From NCBI GenBank assembly GCA_029556265.1, contig JAKQFH010000080.1:1-61164 (forward strand): 61,164 nt of DNA, written 5' to 3'. Source of the stretch: Chloroflexota bacterium (GTDB taxonomy: Bacteria > Chloroflexota > Anaerolineae > Anaerolineales > Anaerolineaceae). The position numbers and the translations under genes are program-made. The notes beneath the pieces are model-generated. The model was given only the letters and a program-made list of their open reading frames with translations. It was not told the origin of the DNA and ran no database searches. Shown here one piece after another: positions 16,940 to 25,540 of the stretch (the first letter of the stretch is position 1; every line of letters starts with the position of its first letter).

Positions 16940-16990
16940 AAGACTTCCTCGATACTTGGTATTTATTGATATGGAATTGTATCCCCAATC

Positions 16991-18022
16991 TCAGTGGTTC
17001 TCTGTTTCCATATACTGTTTGCGGATCGCGGGTATCAGGTATTCGTTAAAGGCGCGCTCCTGGTCAAAGTCCGGCTGCCAGCCCCAATCCTGACGGGCGG
17101 CGCTGTCATCCACGTCCGCCGGCCAGGTATCCACGATTTTCTGCCTGCGTTGGTCAACTTCAAAGTCAATCTGCGCGTCCGGGAATGCTTTTTTGGTGAT
17201 TTCGAAAATTTCCCGGGCGGTCGGGTTGAAGCTGGTGACGTTGTAGACAAACCGCGAGAGCTTTTCCTGGTCGGCAGCTTCCAGGTTAATCAGGGATTTA
17301 ATCGCGTCTGGCATGACCATGAACGGCAGGCGGGTATCCGGACGAACGAAGCAGTTGTAGAGCGTACCTTTGGCTGCCGCGTGCAGCATTTCCGGGCCAT
17401 AGTCACTTGTGCCTCCGGTGGGGATAGTTTCCGCGCTGATGAGACCCGGAAAACGCAAACAGCGGAAGTCTACAGATGGGCCGGCAGCTGAATCCGCGGC
17501 AAGCTGGCGGTAATGTTTGCTGTAATACCGCCCGAGATGTTCACAATACAACTTATTGCAGCCGTACATGGTGGTTGGAAACAAGTGTTCGTTTTCTTTC
17601 ACCTTGCCCACCTGGTTCTTTTGGTCAAGCGTTTCCAGGCCATACGCAGCAATGGAGCTTGGGTAGATGAATTTTACCGGGCTGCCTTGCCACTGCGACT
17701 GTTCAACAGCCAGGCGAAGCAGGTTCAGCGTGCCCTCGACATTAATGCGGTGCGCTGTTTCGGGGTTGTATTCAGCTTTGGTGGAAAGAATGGACGCCAG
17801 GTGGTAAATTGTGCGGATTTGATGCTCAACGACCAGCCTGCCCAGCAAAATCTGGTCAAGGATATCCCCCACAATCCACTTGGATACCAGCGACCGCAGG
17901 GGTCTGTCCAACGGGTTCACGTCAATCGCGACAATCGTGTAATTCAATCCTGAAAGGTACCGGATAAGCCCGTGCCCGATTTCACCATTCGCTCCGGTGA
18001 TAAGTACAACTTCCTCGCGCAT
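16991..18022 (-). CDS. NAD-dependent epimerase, L-threonine 3-dehydrogenase-like
   Basis: A 343-residue extended SDR. The NAD motif is TGANGEIG, the catalytic YxxxK is in MYGCNKLYCE, and YPSSIAAYG carries the active serine. The segment GGTSDYGPEMLHAAAKGTLYNCFVRPDTRLPFMVMPDAI is typical of the SDR-type threonine 3-dehydrogenases rather than of UDP-sugar epimerases. It is about 25 residues longer than usual, including an insert near YRQLAADSAAG. The likely reaction is oxidation of L-threonine to 2-amino-3-ketobutyrate, but a sugar epimerase role cannot be excluded. AAGGAG precedes the ATG, and the gene lies 15 bases behind the phosphatase gene. Confidence 0.82.
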   Translation of the reverse strand: MREEVVLITGANGEIGHGLIRYLSGLNYTIVAIDVNPLDRPLRSLVSKWIVGDILDQILLGRLVVEHQIRTIYHLASILSTKAEYNPETAHRINVEGTLNLLRLAVEQSQWQGSPVKFIYPSSIAAYGLETLDQKNQVGKVKENEHLFPTTMYGCNKLYCEHLGRYYSKHYRQLAADSAAGPSVDFRCLRFPGLISAETIPTGGTSDYGPEMLHAAAKGTLYNCFVRPDTRLPFMVMPDAIKSLINLEAADQEKLSRFVYNVTSFNPTAREIFEITKKAFPDAQIDFEVDQRRQKIVDTWPADVDDSAARQDWGWQPDFDQERAFNEYLIPAIRKQYMETENH

Positions 18023-18037
18023 TGTTTTCTCCTTGGT

Positions 18038-18733
18038 TTAGAAGGGTAAACTGACAGACAAACGACGGATAGGTCGCCCGGAACTTTTACCAACCTGCAT
18101 AACCACGACGGACATATCATCGTGCGGCTGACCGAGGTCCTGACCGATAGCCTGGTTCAAAATCAAATCAGCAAGCTGCTGAACAGGAAGCTCCTGTTCC
18201 TCCAGGACGGTCTCCATCAATGAATTCCATTCCAAAGGCTGGCTGCATTCCCAACCAGCAGTCGCCACGCCGTCCGAAAACATAATGATGATGAAGTCAT
18301 CCTCAATCGGGAATTGATACACATTCGGCAGCTGAGGGTCGACCTCATCGTGTCCCTCATAACTGGTGTAACTGCCCTTGTTCTTGCGGACCATGATTAC
18401 AGGCAGGTCGTTATTTTTGGTAAGCACGATGGTTTGGCTTTGCAGGTCGCACGAGAGCAAGCTCAGGCTGAATTCAGCCTCACCGTGGTATTCAGTCTTG
18501 AGGGCGGAGAGGACAGCGCGCGAAGCCGCCCCGTCATGGATGCCATCGAGGAGAAGGGAAAGCACGCGGTGCACAGCTTTGCGCGCCACAAATTTGGAGC
18601 GGCTGCCGTTGAGCTTGCCCTCACCTAGGATGACCGAAATGCCGCCGTTGGGTCTTTCGACGACTTCAACCTGGTCTCCCTGTTCTGGTGAAGAGTAGCG
18701 GTCAACTTTCGCAATGGCAATCTGAATTTCCAT
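18038..18733 (-). CDS. SpoIIE-type PP2C serine/threonine phosphatase
   Basis: A 231-residue single-domain phosphatase of the SpoIIE (PPM) family: an early LGEGKLNGSRSKFVARKAV segment, then SLSLLSCDLQSQTIVLTKNNDLPVIM, IIIMFSDGVATAGWE with a metal-binding Asp, and GQPHDDMSVVVMQV with the final Asp pair. The first metal motif reads GEG rather than the usual GDG-like sequence. Such proteins usually dephosphorylate anti-sigma antagonists, but no STAS or kinase gene is adjacent. It is the first gene of a six-gene operon. Its -10 ends six bases before the ATG, so its mRNA is probably leaderless. Confidence 0.85.
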   Translation of the reverse strand: MEIQIAIAKVDRYSSPEQGDQVEVVERPNGGISVILGEGKLNGSRSKFVARKAVHRVLSLLLDGIHDGAASRAVLSALKTEYHGEAEFSLSLLSCDLQSQTIVLTKNNDLPVIMVRKNKGSYTSYEGHDEVDPQLPNVYQFPIEDDFIIIMFSDGVATAGWECSQPLEWNSLMETVLEEQELPVQQLADLILNQAIGQDLGQPHDDMSVVVMQVGKSSGRPIRRLSVSLPF

Positions 18734-18739
18734 ACGATA

Positions 18740-18745
18740 ATTCTA
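18740..18745 (-). promoter_or_regulatory. -10 element of a predicted leaderless promoter (SpoIIE-type gene)
   Basis: TAGAAT on the minus strand, followed by six bases and then the ATG at 18733. Transcription should begin at or next to the A of the start codon. No ribosome-binding site is present. Confidence 0.55.
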
Positions 18746-18766
18746 ACCCAAAGATGCCCATCTGAA

Positions 18767-18797
18767 TTGAAGTATTAAGCCGGAAAACAGATAGAAT
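18767..18797 (+). promoter_or_regulatory. promoter of the lipoprotein pair
   Basis: TTGAAG (18767-18772) and TAGAAT (18792-18797) are separated by 19 bases. A GGGGAG ribosome-binding site follows before the ATG at 18815. The predicted leader would be only about 10 bases. Confidence 0.4.
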
Positions 18798-18814
18798 TAC
18801 CGGGGAGTGCCGCA

Positions 18815-20680
18815 ATGAAAAACGCGATGAAGCACTTGCTCATTTGGATTGTCCTTTGTCTGTTGGCTGCCGCTTGCAGCCCAGCGCTATTTTCGGCGCG
18901 GTCGGACGAAATGGAGGCTGAGGTCACACCCCGGGCAGAAAGTCAGCGTTTGCGAATCAGCGCCATCCAGGGCATTCAGCACCGTTCGCCCTATGACGGC
19001 AAACGGGTCTCGGATGTGGAGGGGATTGTGACCGCCGTTACCGGCAGCGGTTTTTACCTTCAGGACCCGCAGCCTGACGAAGACGAGCGCAGCTCGGAAG
19101 GAATATTCATTTCGGACTCCGCGTTTGGAAAAGTAAAGGTTGGCGATTTGGTGCATATTGCAGACGGAAAAGTCCGCGAATATAACCCTGCCGGCCTGGG
19201 CAAGAATTTCCTGACACGGACCGAAATTTATCAAGCTTCTTTCACCGTACTTTCCAGCGGTAATCCACTCCCAACCCCGGTTATCCTGGGTGAGGGAGGG
19301 CGCAGGATTCCGGACCGTGATATCTACCGCGAGGCGGGTGGTTATGCCAGCAAGAGCGGCGAATTGGACCCTGCGCGGTATGGGCTGGATTTTTACGAGA
19401 GCCTGGAAAGCATGCGCGTGCAGGTGAATAACGCCCTGGCGGTTGCTCCTACCTCCACGTATAAAGAGGCAGTCGTGGTGGCGGACCAGGGTAAGAATGC
19501 CGGCATTTTGTCTTCTCGGAATGTGCTCGTTCTCCGACCGGATGATGCCAATCCTGAACGCATCATTCTGGATGACGCCTTTATCAACATGCCAAAAATC
19601 CAGGTTGGCGCGCGCTTTCTTGAGCCAATTATCGGAATCATGGATTACAGCTTCGCGAACTTCAAACTGCAGCCCACCCAAAAACTTAGGTTCGAGCAGG
19701 GGAATAACCCGGCTGAGTCTGTCGCATATATACTCGCGGAGAACGAACTGGCGTTCGCCACCTATAACCTGGAAAATTTTAATCCGATGATTTCTCCTGA
19801 GAGACTGGGAAAAATCGCGGAACAGATTGTGGTTACCCTCAAAGCGCCGGATATTCTCGCGCTGCAGGAAGTCCAGGATGATGACGGCGAACTGGATTCC
19901 ACGCTGACTTCCGCGACCGAAAACATCAGCCGGCTGATACAAAAAGTGAAGCAGGTTGGCGGACCGGAATATCGCGCGCTGACCATTGACCCGTTGCGGA
20001 ACGCTGACGGCGGGGTGCAAGGTGGAAACATCCGGGTCGTCTTATTATATCGGCAGGACAGGGGCTTGAGTCTGGCAGCCGCGCCCGCTGGCGGCGCGAG
20101 CAGTGCAAACCAGGTCCTGAACAAAGCCGGCAAACCAGAGTTAACGTTAAATCCTGGCCGGGTTAGCCCGCAGGCTTATGCCTTCAGGGACAGCCGAAAG
20201 CCGCTCAGCGCGCAATTCAGGTTCATGGACAGGGATATTTTTGTCGTCGTCTGTCACCTTAATTCCAAAGGCGAAGATGACCCGCTGTTTGGAGACAGAC
20301 AGCCGCCAATCCTGGTCAGTGAGCGGCAGCGCCTGGAACAGGCCCGCGAAATTAACCAGTTCGTCCGGCAAATCCTGGCGGTTGATCCCTCCGCGTATGT
20401 TGTTGTCCTCGGAGACTTGAACGATTTCTTCTGGAGCACGCCAATCCTGGCGCTTCAGGAAGGCGCGCTCGGGAACCTCATTGCGGAGCTTGCCGAAAAT
20501 GACCGGTATACCTACATGCACGAAGGCAACGCGCAAGCGTTGGACCATATCCTCGTCAGCCTGTCTTTATTGAAGCAATTGCGCCATTTTGATATGGTGC
20601 ATATCAATTCCGAAGCGCTGCCCGCCGCGCGGGTGAGCGACCACGACCCCGTATACGCGGTTTTTAAAATCGAAAAATGA
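18815..20680 (+). CDS. secreted lipoprotein with OB-like and endonuclease/exonuclease/phosphatase domains
   Basis: A 621-residue protein. The signal peptide ends in the lipobox LAAAC (Cys about residue 21), so it is lipid-anchored outside the membrane. Residues 45-135 (SDVEGIVTAVTGSGFYLQDPQPDED) are an OB-like domain of the kind found in extracellular nucleases such as YhcR. The C-terminal half is an endonuclease/exonuclease/phosphatase fold: FATYNLENFN, DILALQEVQD, VVCHLNSKGEDD, VVLGDLNDF and VSDHDPVYA. It may degrade extracellular DNA or remove phosphate. The next gene overlaps it by four bases. Confidence 0.88.
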   Translation: MKNAMKHLLIWIVLCLLAAACSPALFSARSDEMEAEVTPRAESQRLRISAIQGIQHRSPYDGKRVSDVEGIVTAVTGSGFYLQDPQPDEDERSSEGIFISDSAFGKVKVGDLVHIADGKVREYNPAGLGKNFLTRTEIYQASFTVLSSGNPLPTPVILGEGGRRIPDRDIYREAGGYASKSGELDPARYGLDFYESLESMRVQVNNALAVAPTSTYKEAVVVADQGKNAGILSSRNVLVLRPDDANPERIILDDAFINMPKIQVGARFLEPIIGIMDYSFANFKLQPTQKLRFEQGNNPAESVAYILAENELAFATYNLENFNPMISPERLGKIAEQIVVTLKAPDILALQEVQDDDGELDSTLTSATENISRLIQKVKQVGGPEYRALTIDPLRNADGGVQGGNIRVVLLYRQDRGLSLAAAPAGGASSANQVLNKAGKPELTLNPGRVSPQAYAFRDSRKPLSAQFRFMDRDIFVVVCHLNSKGEDDPLFGDRQPPILVSERQRLEQAREINQFVRQILAVDPSAYVVVLGDLNDFFWSTPILALQEGALGNLIAELAENDRYTYMHEGNAQALDHILVSLSLLKQLRHFDMVHINSEALPAARVSDHDPVYAVFKIEK

Positions 20681-21780
20681 ATCGCTCTCCGTCTTTTGCT
20701 TGCGCGATTGTTTTGATGTTCACTCTGGCTGCGTGTAGTATTGCAGCTCCAGCAGATGAACCAAGCCTCACTGCCAGGGCGGATTATCCCGCGGCCGCCA
20801 CGCAGCGCACACCGCCTGAACCGGGCGGGTTCGGCGAAGCGCTGCCCGAAGCCGAGGTTCGGGAAATCAGGCTGCCCGCGCCTTACGATGATGCCCGGAT
20901 GGAGTACTCCGGATTGGCGTGGTTTGGTGATACGCTGGTGCTCCTGCCGCAATACCCTAAACGCCTCGGAGCAGACGGCAGCGCATTTCTTGTCACGATA
21001 AAAAAAGAGGCTATTCTTGTCTACCTTGGCGCGAAGAATGACGAACCGATAGAAATCAGCTTGATGGCTTTTGACGACGGCGGTCTTTCTGATACTCTGG
21101 TTGGTTTTGAAGGCTTTGAGGCGCTCGCGTTTTCTGGCAATGAGGTCTTTGTAACGATAGAAACCAGCGGCGGCAGCCCGATGATGGGCTATCTGGCGGC
21201 CGGAAGGGTGACTGAGGATGGCGGGGCGGTCAGCCTGGATCCCGGGAAAATCATGCCGCTTGAACCTCAGACCGACTTCCGAAATGCCAGCGATGAGAGC
21301 TTGTTAATCGCGGACGGCAGGATTTACACCTTCTTCGAAGATAACGGCAGCGCGCTGAACCCGCATCCCTTTGCTCATGTGTTTGATATGAAGCTAAACC
21401 CTCTGCCGGATTGCGATTTCCCAAACATTGAATTCAGGGTCACCGACGCGACCGAACTCCAGCCGGACGGAAGTTTTTGGGTGATGAACTATTTCTATCC
21501 CCAGGATTCTCATCTGAAAACCGGGGTTGACCCGATTGCCGAACGCTATGGCGAGGGGAGGACGCACACGCGCTCCGACCGGGTTGAGCGTATTCTCAGG
21601 CTGCGAATTGAAAACGGGCGGATATTTTTGGCTGAGGAAGCCCCGCTTTACCTGAGCCTGACGGCTGAAGGAAGCTCCCGGAATTGGGAAGGCCTGGTTC
21701 GTCTGGACGACCTGGGCTTTTTGGCTGTAACCGACAGCTTTCCCAGGTCCATTCTGTGTTTTATCTCCGATTTGGAATAA
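20677..21780 (+). CDS. lipoprotein with esterase-like/phytase-like propeller domain
   Basis: A 367-residue lipoprotein; the signal peptide ends LAACS (Cys about residue 20). The mature part has blade-like segments (YSGLAWFGDTLVLLPQYP, GFEGFEALAFSGNEVFVTIET, DATELQPDGSFWVMNYFYP, NWEGLVRLDDLGFLAVTD) that resemble the esterase-like activity of phytase family. It overlaps the nuclease/phosphatase-like gene by ATGA, so both are made together and probably act at the cell surface. Substrate unknown. The spacing of the segments suggests a six- or seven-blade propeller. Confidence 0.75.
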   Translation: MNRSPSFACAIVLMFTLAACSIAAPADEPSLTARADYPAAATQRTPPEPGGFGEALPEAEVREIRLPAPYDDARMEYSGLAWFGDTLVLLPQYPKRLGADGSAFLVTIKKEAILVYLGAKNDEPIEISLMAFDDGGLSDTLVGFEGFEALAFSGNEVFVTIETSGGSPMMGYLAAGRVTEDGGAVSLDPGKIMPLEPQTDFRNASDESLLIADGRIYTFFEDNGSALNPHPFAHVFDMKLNPLPDCDFPNIEFRVTDATELQPDGSFWVMNYFYPQDSHLKTGVDPIAERYGEGRTHTRSDRVERILRLRIENGRIFLAEEAPLYLSLTAEGSSRNWEGLVRLDDLGFLAVTDSFPRSILCFISDLE

Positions 21781-21895
21781 AAGGCCCCGAATTGGGATGA
21801 TCAGCCGTTTTTCATACCTCATATTTTGGCGAAACCTTGTAAAATAGGGTAGTTGGCAATTGAAGCTTTGTGCAAGCTGGCAATCGGAGGTTTTT

Positions 21896-23056
21896 TTGAC
21901 TGAGAATACCGCCCCATATCCCTCTCACCGGAAAACGCTGAAGCTCATTAAGCTGCAGGAACAACTGACCGGCTATCTCTTTATCCTCCCCGCGTTAATC
22001 ATCATCTTAATTTTTGGAATTTTCCCAATCGGCTATTCCATCTATATGAGCCTGTTTAATTGGCAAGTGACCAAAGGGCCTTTCATTGGGGACAAAAACT
22101 ATCTGCTGATCTTCGGCTCGTGGTGGAATTTGCTGGTGCTCGTCGCCGGGCTGGGGCTGATGTTCCTCGGCTCAATGGTCTGGGGGAAAGCTTTTCAGAC
22201 CCTCAGCCGCGGCCGTCGTCTGGCGAACATCGCCGGGGCGCTTGTGCTTGTCCTCGGCGGTGTGATTTTTGTGACGGGCTGGGGGATGATGTTCAGAACC
22301 GGGAATAAGGATTTCCTGAACTCCCTGATTGTGACGGTTTATTACGCCCTGGGTACAGTTCCGGCTGAGATTATCCTGGGATTAGTCCTGGCGTATATCC
22401 TTTATCAAGACATCGTGGGAAAAGAAGTCTTCCGGATGATTTATTTCCTGCCCTACATCACGCCTTCCATCAGCACGGCGGTTGTCTTTCAGATTATCTT
22501 TTCAAGCCGGGAAACTTCCCTGGCGAACCGTTTGATCGGGTTGTTTGGAATTGACCCATTAAAATGGCGCTTTGAACCCAAGCCGGTGCTCAAACTGCTC
22601 GGTTTCAAAGTCAACGGGTTGGCTGGCGGCCCAAGCCTGGCGCTGCTGACAATTATCATTTTCGGCATCTGGTCCTTTGTGGGCTATAACACCGTCATCT
22701 TTCTCTCCGGGTTGGGGAACATCCCCAAGGAAATTTACGAAGCCGCCGAGATTGATGGCGGCAGCAAATGGGATCGTTTTTGGCACATCACCATCCCGAT
22801 GATTTCTCCGGTGACCTTCTATCTGACGCTGATTGGCTTTATCGGCACCTTTAAGGCGTTCAATCATATTTACGTCATGCGTACGCCCAGCGCGCAAAAT
22901 ACGGTAATTACCACCAGCCTGCTGGTATTTGACCGTTTTTACAAAGCCAACCAATACGGCGTTGCTACCGCGCAAGCGATTGTGTTGTTCGCAGTTATCC
23001 TGGGGCTCACACTCGCGCAAAACAAGATAATGGGAGAGCGGGTCTTCTATGGATAA
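21896..23056 (+). CDS. sugar ABC transporter permease (MalF type), TTG start
   Basis: A 386-residue permease with about eight membrane helices and the EAA loop EIYEAAEIDGGSKWDRFWHITIP that docks the ATPase. Between the first helix and the core lies an extra region with two helices (LVLVAGLGLMFLGSMVW and IAGALVLVLGGVIFVTGWG), which makes it longer than the usual 290-320 residues. I place the start at the TTG at 21896 because GGAGG lies 5 bases upstream; a TTG at 21860 in the same frame has no such site. It leads the operon permease-permease-binding protein. No ATP-binding subunit is encoded here. Confidence 0.9.
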   Translation: MTENTAPYPSHRKTLKLIKLQEQLTGYLFILPALIIILIFGIFPIGYSIYMSLFNWQVTKGPFIGDKNYLLIFGSWWNLLVLVAGLGLMFLGSMVWGKAFQTLSRGRRLANIAGALVLVLGGVIFVTGWGMMFRTGNKDFLNSLIVTVYYALGTVPAEIILGLVLAYILYQDIVGKEVFRMIYFLPYITPSISTAVVFQIIFSSRETSLANRLIGLFGIDPLKWRFEPKPVLKLLGFKVNGLAGGPSLALLTIIIFGIWSFVGYNTVIFLSGLGNIPKEIYEAAEIDGGSKWDRFWHITIPMISPVTFYLTLIGFIGTFKAFNHIYVMRTPSAQNTVITTSLLVFDRFYKANQYGVATAQAIVLFAVILGLTLAQNKIMGERVFYG

Positions 23057-23939
23057 TTCAGCCGCCATTTCAATGCCAAAGAAAGCCAAAACAGAAAATC
23101 ACGTCGGTCGGATCCTCGGCAAAGCCGCCTTATATCTCATCCTCCTGGTTGGCGCGATTATCTTTATCTTCCCGTTCTTCTGGATGATTTCCAATTCGCT
23201 GATGACACTTGGCGAAACCATCACGCGCCAGCTGGTTCCAAAAGTCCCGCAGTGGGTAAATTACAAAGACGCCTGGGAGCAGGCGAATTTTTCAAAATAC
23301 TTTTTGAACAGCGTTCTGGTGACGCTGGGCACCTTGACCGGGCTGCTTTTCACATCCATTCTGGCGGGGTACGCGTTCGGGCGGATTGATTTCAAAGGGA
23401 AAAATTTACTGTTTGGTATCTTGTTAGCGACGATGATGATCCCGGAATCCGTAACGTTAATCCCGAATTATTTGCTGATTCGCGGAAATATCATTCCGCT
23501 GCCGGGCGGCACCTGGATTAATACTTATTGGGCGCTCACCGTACCGTTTATGGCGAACGCGTTCAGCATTTTCTTGCTGCGGCAGTTCTTCGCGCAGATT
23601 CCGGATGAATTATGGGACGCGGCACGGATTGACGGCTGCGACCATTTGCGGTTTTTAGTCCAGATTGTGATGCCAATCAGCAAGGCGCCGATTATGACCG
23701 TGCTGCTGTTTGGGTTTACGGCTTCGTGGAACGCGTTTCAGTGGCCGCTGTTGGTGACCACGCGCGATACCTGGCGTCCGCTGATGGTGGGCTTGTATGG
23801 CTTTGTGCAGGAAGCAGGACCGTGGACTCACTGGATGATGGCAGGCTCGGTTATTACAATTATCCCAATCCTGATTGTGTATTTTTTGACTCAAAAACAG
23901 TTTACACAAGGAATTGCCACAACAGGTTTGAAAGGTTAG
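23049..23939 (+). CDS. carbohydrate ABC transporter permease (MalG type)
   Basis: A 296-residue permease with six membrane helices. The EAA motif is DELWDAARIDGCDHLRFLVQIVMP. The N-terminus has FPFFWMISNSLMTLGE, typical of MalG-like subunits. It pairs with the upstream permease; the two genes overlap by 8 bases. The family imports oligosaccharides or glycerol-phosphate-type substrates, but the substrate cannot be told. A binding-protein gene follows after a 94-base gap with its own -10-like box. Confidence 0.93.
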   Translation: MDNSAAISMPKKAKTENHVGRILGKAALYLILLVGAIIFIFPFFWMISNSLMTLGETITRQLVPKVPQWVNYKDAWEQANFSKYFLNSVLVTLGTLTGLLFTSILAGYAFGRIDFKGKNLLFGILLATMMIPESVTLIPNYLLIRGNIIPLPGGTWINTYWALTVPFMANAFSIFLLRQFFAQIPDELWDAARIDGCDHLRFLVQIVMPISKAPIMTVLLFGFTASWNAFQWPLLVTTRDTWRPLMVGLYGFVQEAGPWTHWMMAGSVITIIPILIVYFLTQKQFTQGIATTGLKG

Positions 23940-23941
23940 GA

Positions 23942-23947
23942 TATAAT
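23942..23947 (+). promoter_or_regulatory. internal -10 before the binding-protein gene
   Basis: TATAAT right after the permease stop codon, in a 94-base gap, with GGAGG just before the next ATG. It may raise expression of the binding protein over the permeases. No good -35. Confidence 0.4.
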
Positions 23948-24033
23948 TACACTTTGATAGCACGAAGGTATTCTCTCAGCCTTCGATATCGCAACGCTCA
24001 ATTTAATCAGATTCAAAATGGAGGTTTTGAAAA

Positions 24034-25467
24034 ATGAGAAGAACGCGTGTTTTGTTAGTGGCAGTCATCCTGATTGCCTCCATGCTGCTCGGCGCTTGCG
24101 CCAAAGCAACAAAAGTTCCCGCTCCGACCGAAGCGCCTGTCGCGACCGAAGCCCCGGTTGTGACTGAAGCCCCGACCGAAGCCCCAGCCGAGGTTGATCC
24201 CTGGGCGGATGTCGTGCCAGCCAAGGAAATTGTGTGGTGGCATCAGCACACCGGCTCGAAACGCGAAGCCTCAATCGCGAAAATTGTCGAAGACTTCAAC
24301 AATACCAACGAATACGGCATCAAAGTCACTGCCGAATACGCTGGCAGCTATAATGATATCTTCAACAAGATGCTCCCCATCCTGAACACCCCGGATGTCC
24401 CTGATGTGGTGGTTGGCTATCAAAATCAGGTCGCGACCTATCAACTGGCTAACGCCATGTTTGACATGAACGAACTGATTAACCATCCCAAATACGGCCT
24501 GACTAAAGAAGAACAGGATGATTTCTTCCCCGGTTTCTTCGCCCAGGACGTATTCTCTCTGTTTGGAGGTCAGCGCCTTGGCCTCGCCCCCAACCGCTCT
24601 ATGGAAGTCTTATATTACAACCAGGACTGGCTGACTGAACTTGGCTACGACGGGCCGCCAACCACGCCCGAGCAGTTTAAAGAGATGGCCTGCAAGGCTG
24701 CGGTTACCCCCTTCAGCGGCGCAACTGCCGGCGCGGCTTCTCCGATCGGTTATGAGCTGAGCATTGACACTTCCCGCTTTGCCAGCTGGACCTTCGCTTT
24801 TGGCGGGGACATGTTTGACTACACTGCCAACCAATTCACCCTGAACAGCGATGCCGCCGTGCAGGCCTGGACGTTCATCCAGAGCCTCTTTGCTGACGGC
24901 TGCGCCCGCCTTGTCACCGAAAATTACGGCGACCAGACCGATTTTGGCAACGGCACTCTGCTCTTTACCGTTGGTTCCTCTTCGGGTCTGCCTTATTACG
25001 GCGATGCTGTTGCCGCGGATGGTACCCCCTTCAAGTGGTCTGTTGCCGCAATTCCTCATACCACCCCGGATCCAGTCCAGAACGTTTATGGCGCTTCCAT
25101 CTCAATCCCCAAATCCACTCCAGAACGTGAATTGGCTGCCTGGCTGTTCGTCAAGTACTACACCAGCGCTGATGTGAACGCCGAATGGGCGAAAGCCTCT
25201 GGCTACTTCCCGGTGAAACAATCTGTTGCCAGCCAGTTCCAGGATATCTTCGATGCCGATCCTGCCTATAAGACCGCCTTCGACCTGCTGAAATTCGGCA
25301 AGTTCGAACCTCCCGTGCCAGGCTATGACTTCGTGCGCAAAAATGTGGTTGAACCCGTTATGAGCAACATCGTTGACGACCCGACCGCGGATGTCAAGGC
25401 TTTGCTCGACGCAGCGAATATTGAAGCAAACAAGATTCTTGCTGAGCAGATGGCTCAAATCAAGTAA
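24034..25467 (+). CDS. sugar ABC transporter substrate-binding lipoprotein
   Basis: A 477-residue extracellular binding protein of the MalE/UgpB type. The signal peptide ends in LLGAC (Cys about residue 22). A flexible linker of TEAP repeats (residues about 31-53) separates the lipid anchor from the binding domain. The core has EIVWWHQHTGSKREASIAKIVEDFN and later KSTPERELAAWLFVKYYTS, both typical of family 1 solute-binding proteins. It is the last gene of the transporter operon, an order that differs from the more common binding protein first. A strong terminator follows at once. Confidence 0.93.
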   Translation: MRRTRVLLVAVILIASMLLGACAKATKVPAPTEAPVATEAPVVTEAPTEAPAEVDPWADVVPAKEIVWWHQHTGSKREASIAKIVEDFNNTNEYGIKVTAEYAGSYNDIFNKMLPILNTPDVPDVVVGYQNQVATYQLANAMFDMNELINHPKYGLTKEEQDDFFPGFFAQDVFSLFGGQRLGLAPNRSMEVLYYNQDWLTELGYDGPPTTPEQFKEMACKAAVTPFSGATAGAASPIGYELSIDTSRFASWTFAFGGDMFDYTANQFTLNSDAAVQAWTFIQSLFADGCARLVTENYGDQTDFGNGTLLFTVGSSSGLPYYGDAVAADGTPFKWSVAAIPHTTPDPVQNVYGASISIPKSTPERELAAWLFVKYYTSADVNAEWAKASGYFPVKQSVASQFQDIFDADPAYKTAFDLLKFGKFEPPVPGYDFVRKNVVEPVMSNIVDDPTADVKALLDAANIEANKILAEQMAQIK

Positions 25468-25489
25468 GCTTTCCATAAAGCCCATACAA

Positions 25490-25520
25490 ACCCCTCAGGA
25501 TTCCCTGAGGGGTTTTCTTT
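25490..25520 (+). terminator. intrinsic terminator of the sugar transporter operon
   Basis: CCCCTCAGG and CCTGAGGGG form a nine-pair stem with a four-base loop, followed by TTTTCTTTT. Confidence 0.9.
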
Positions 25521-25522
25521 TG

Positions 25523-25531
25523 TGCTATACT
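25523..25531 (+). promoter_or_regulatory. ssrA extended -10 promoter
   Basis: TG-C-TATACT is an extended -10; transcription would start at 25538-25541, matching the 5' end of the tmRNA. The -35 region falls within the upstream terminator, so the extended -10 probably carries most of the recognition. Confidence 0.6.
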
Positions 25532-25540
25532 CATGTTACC

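Noticed and set aside
18887-20020. 377-codon minus-strand frame
   Set aside because: Antisense to the secreted nuclease/phosphatase-like lipoprotein, which has clear catalytic motifs and a lipobox.
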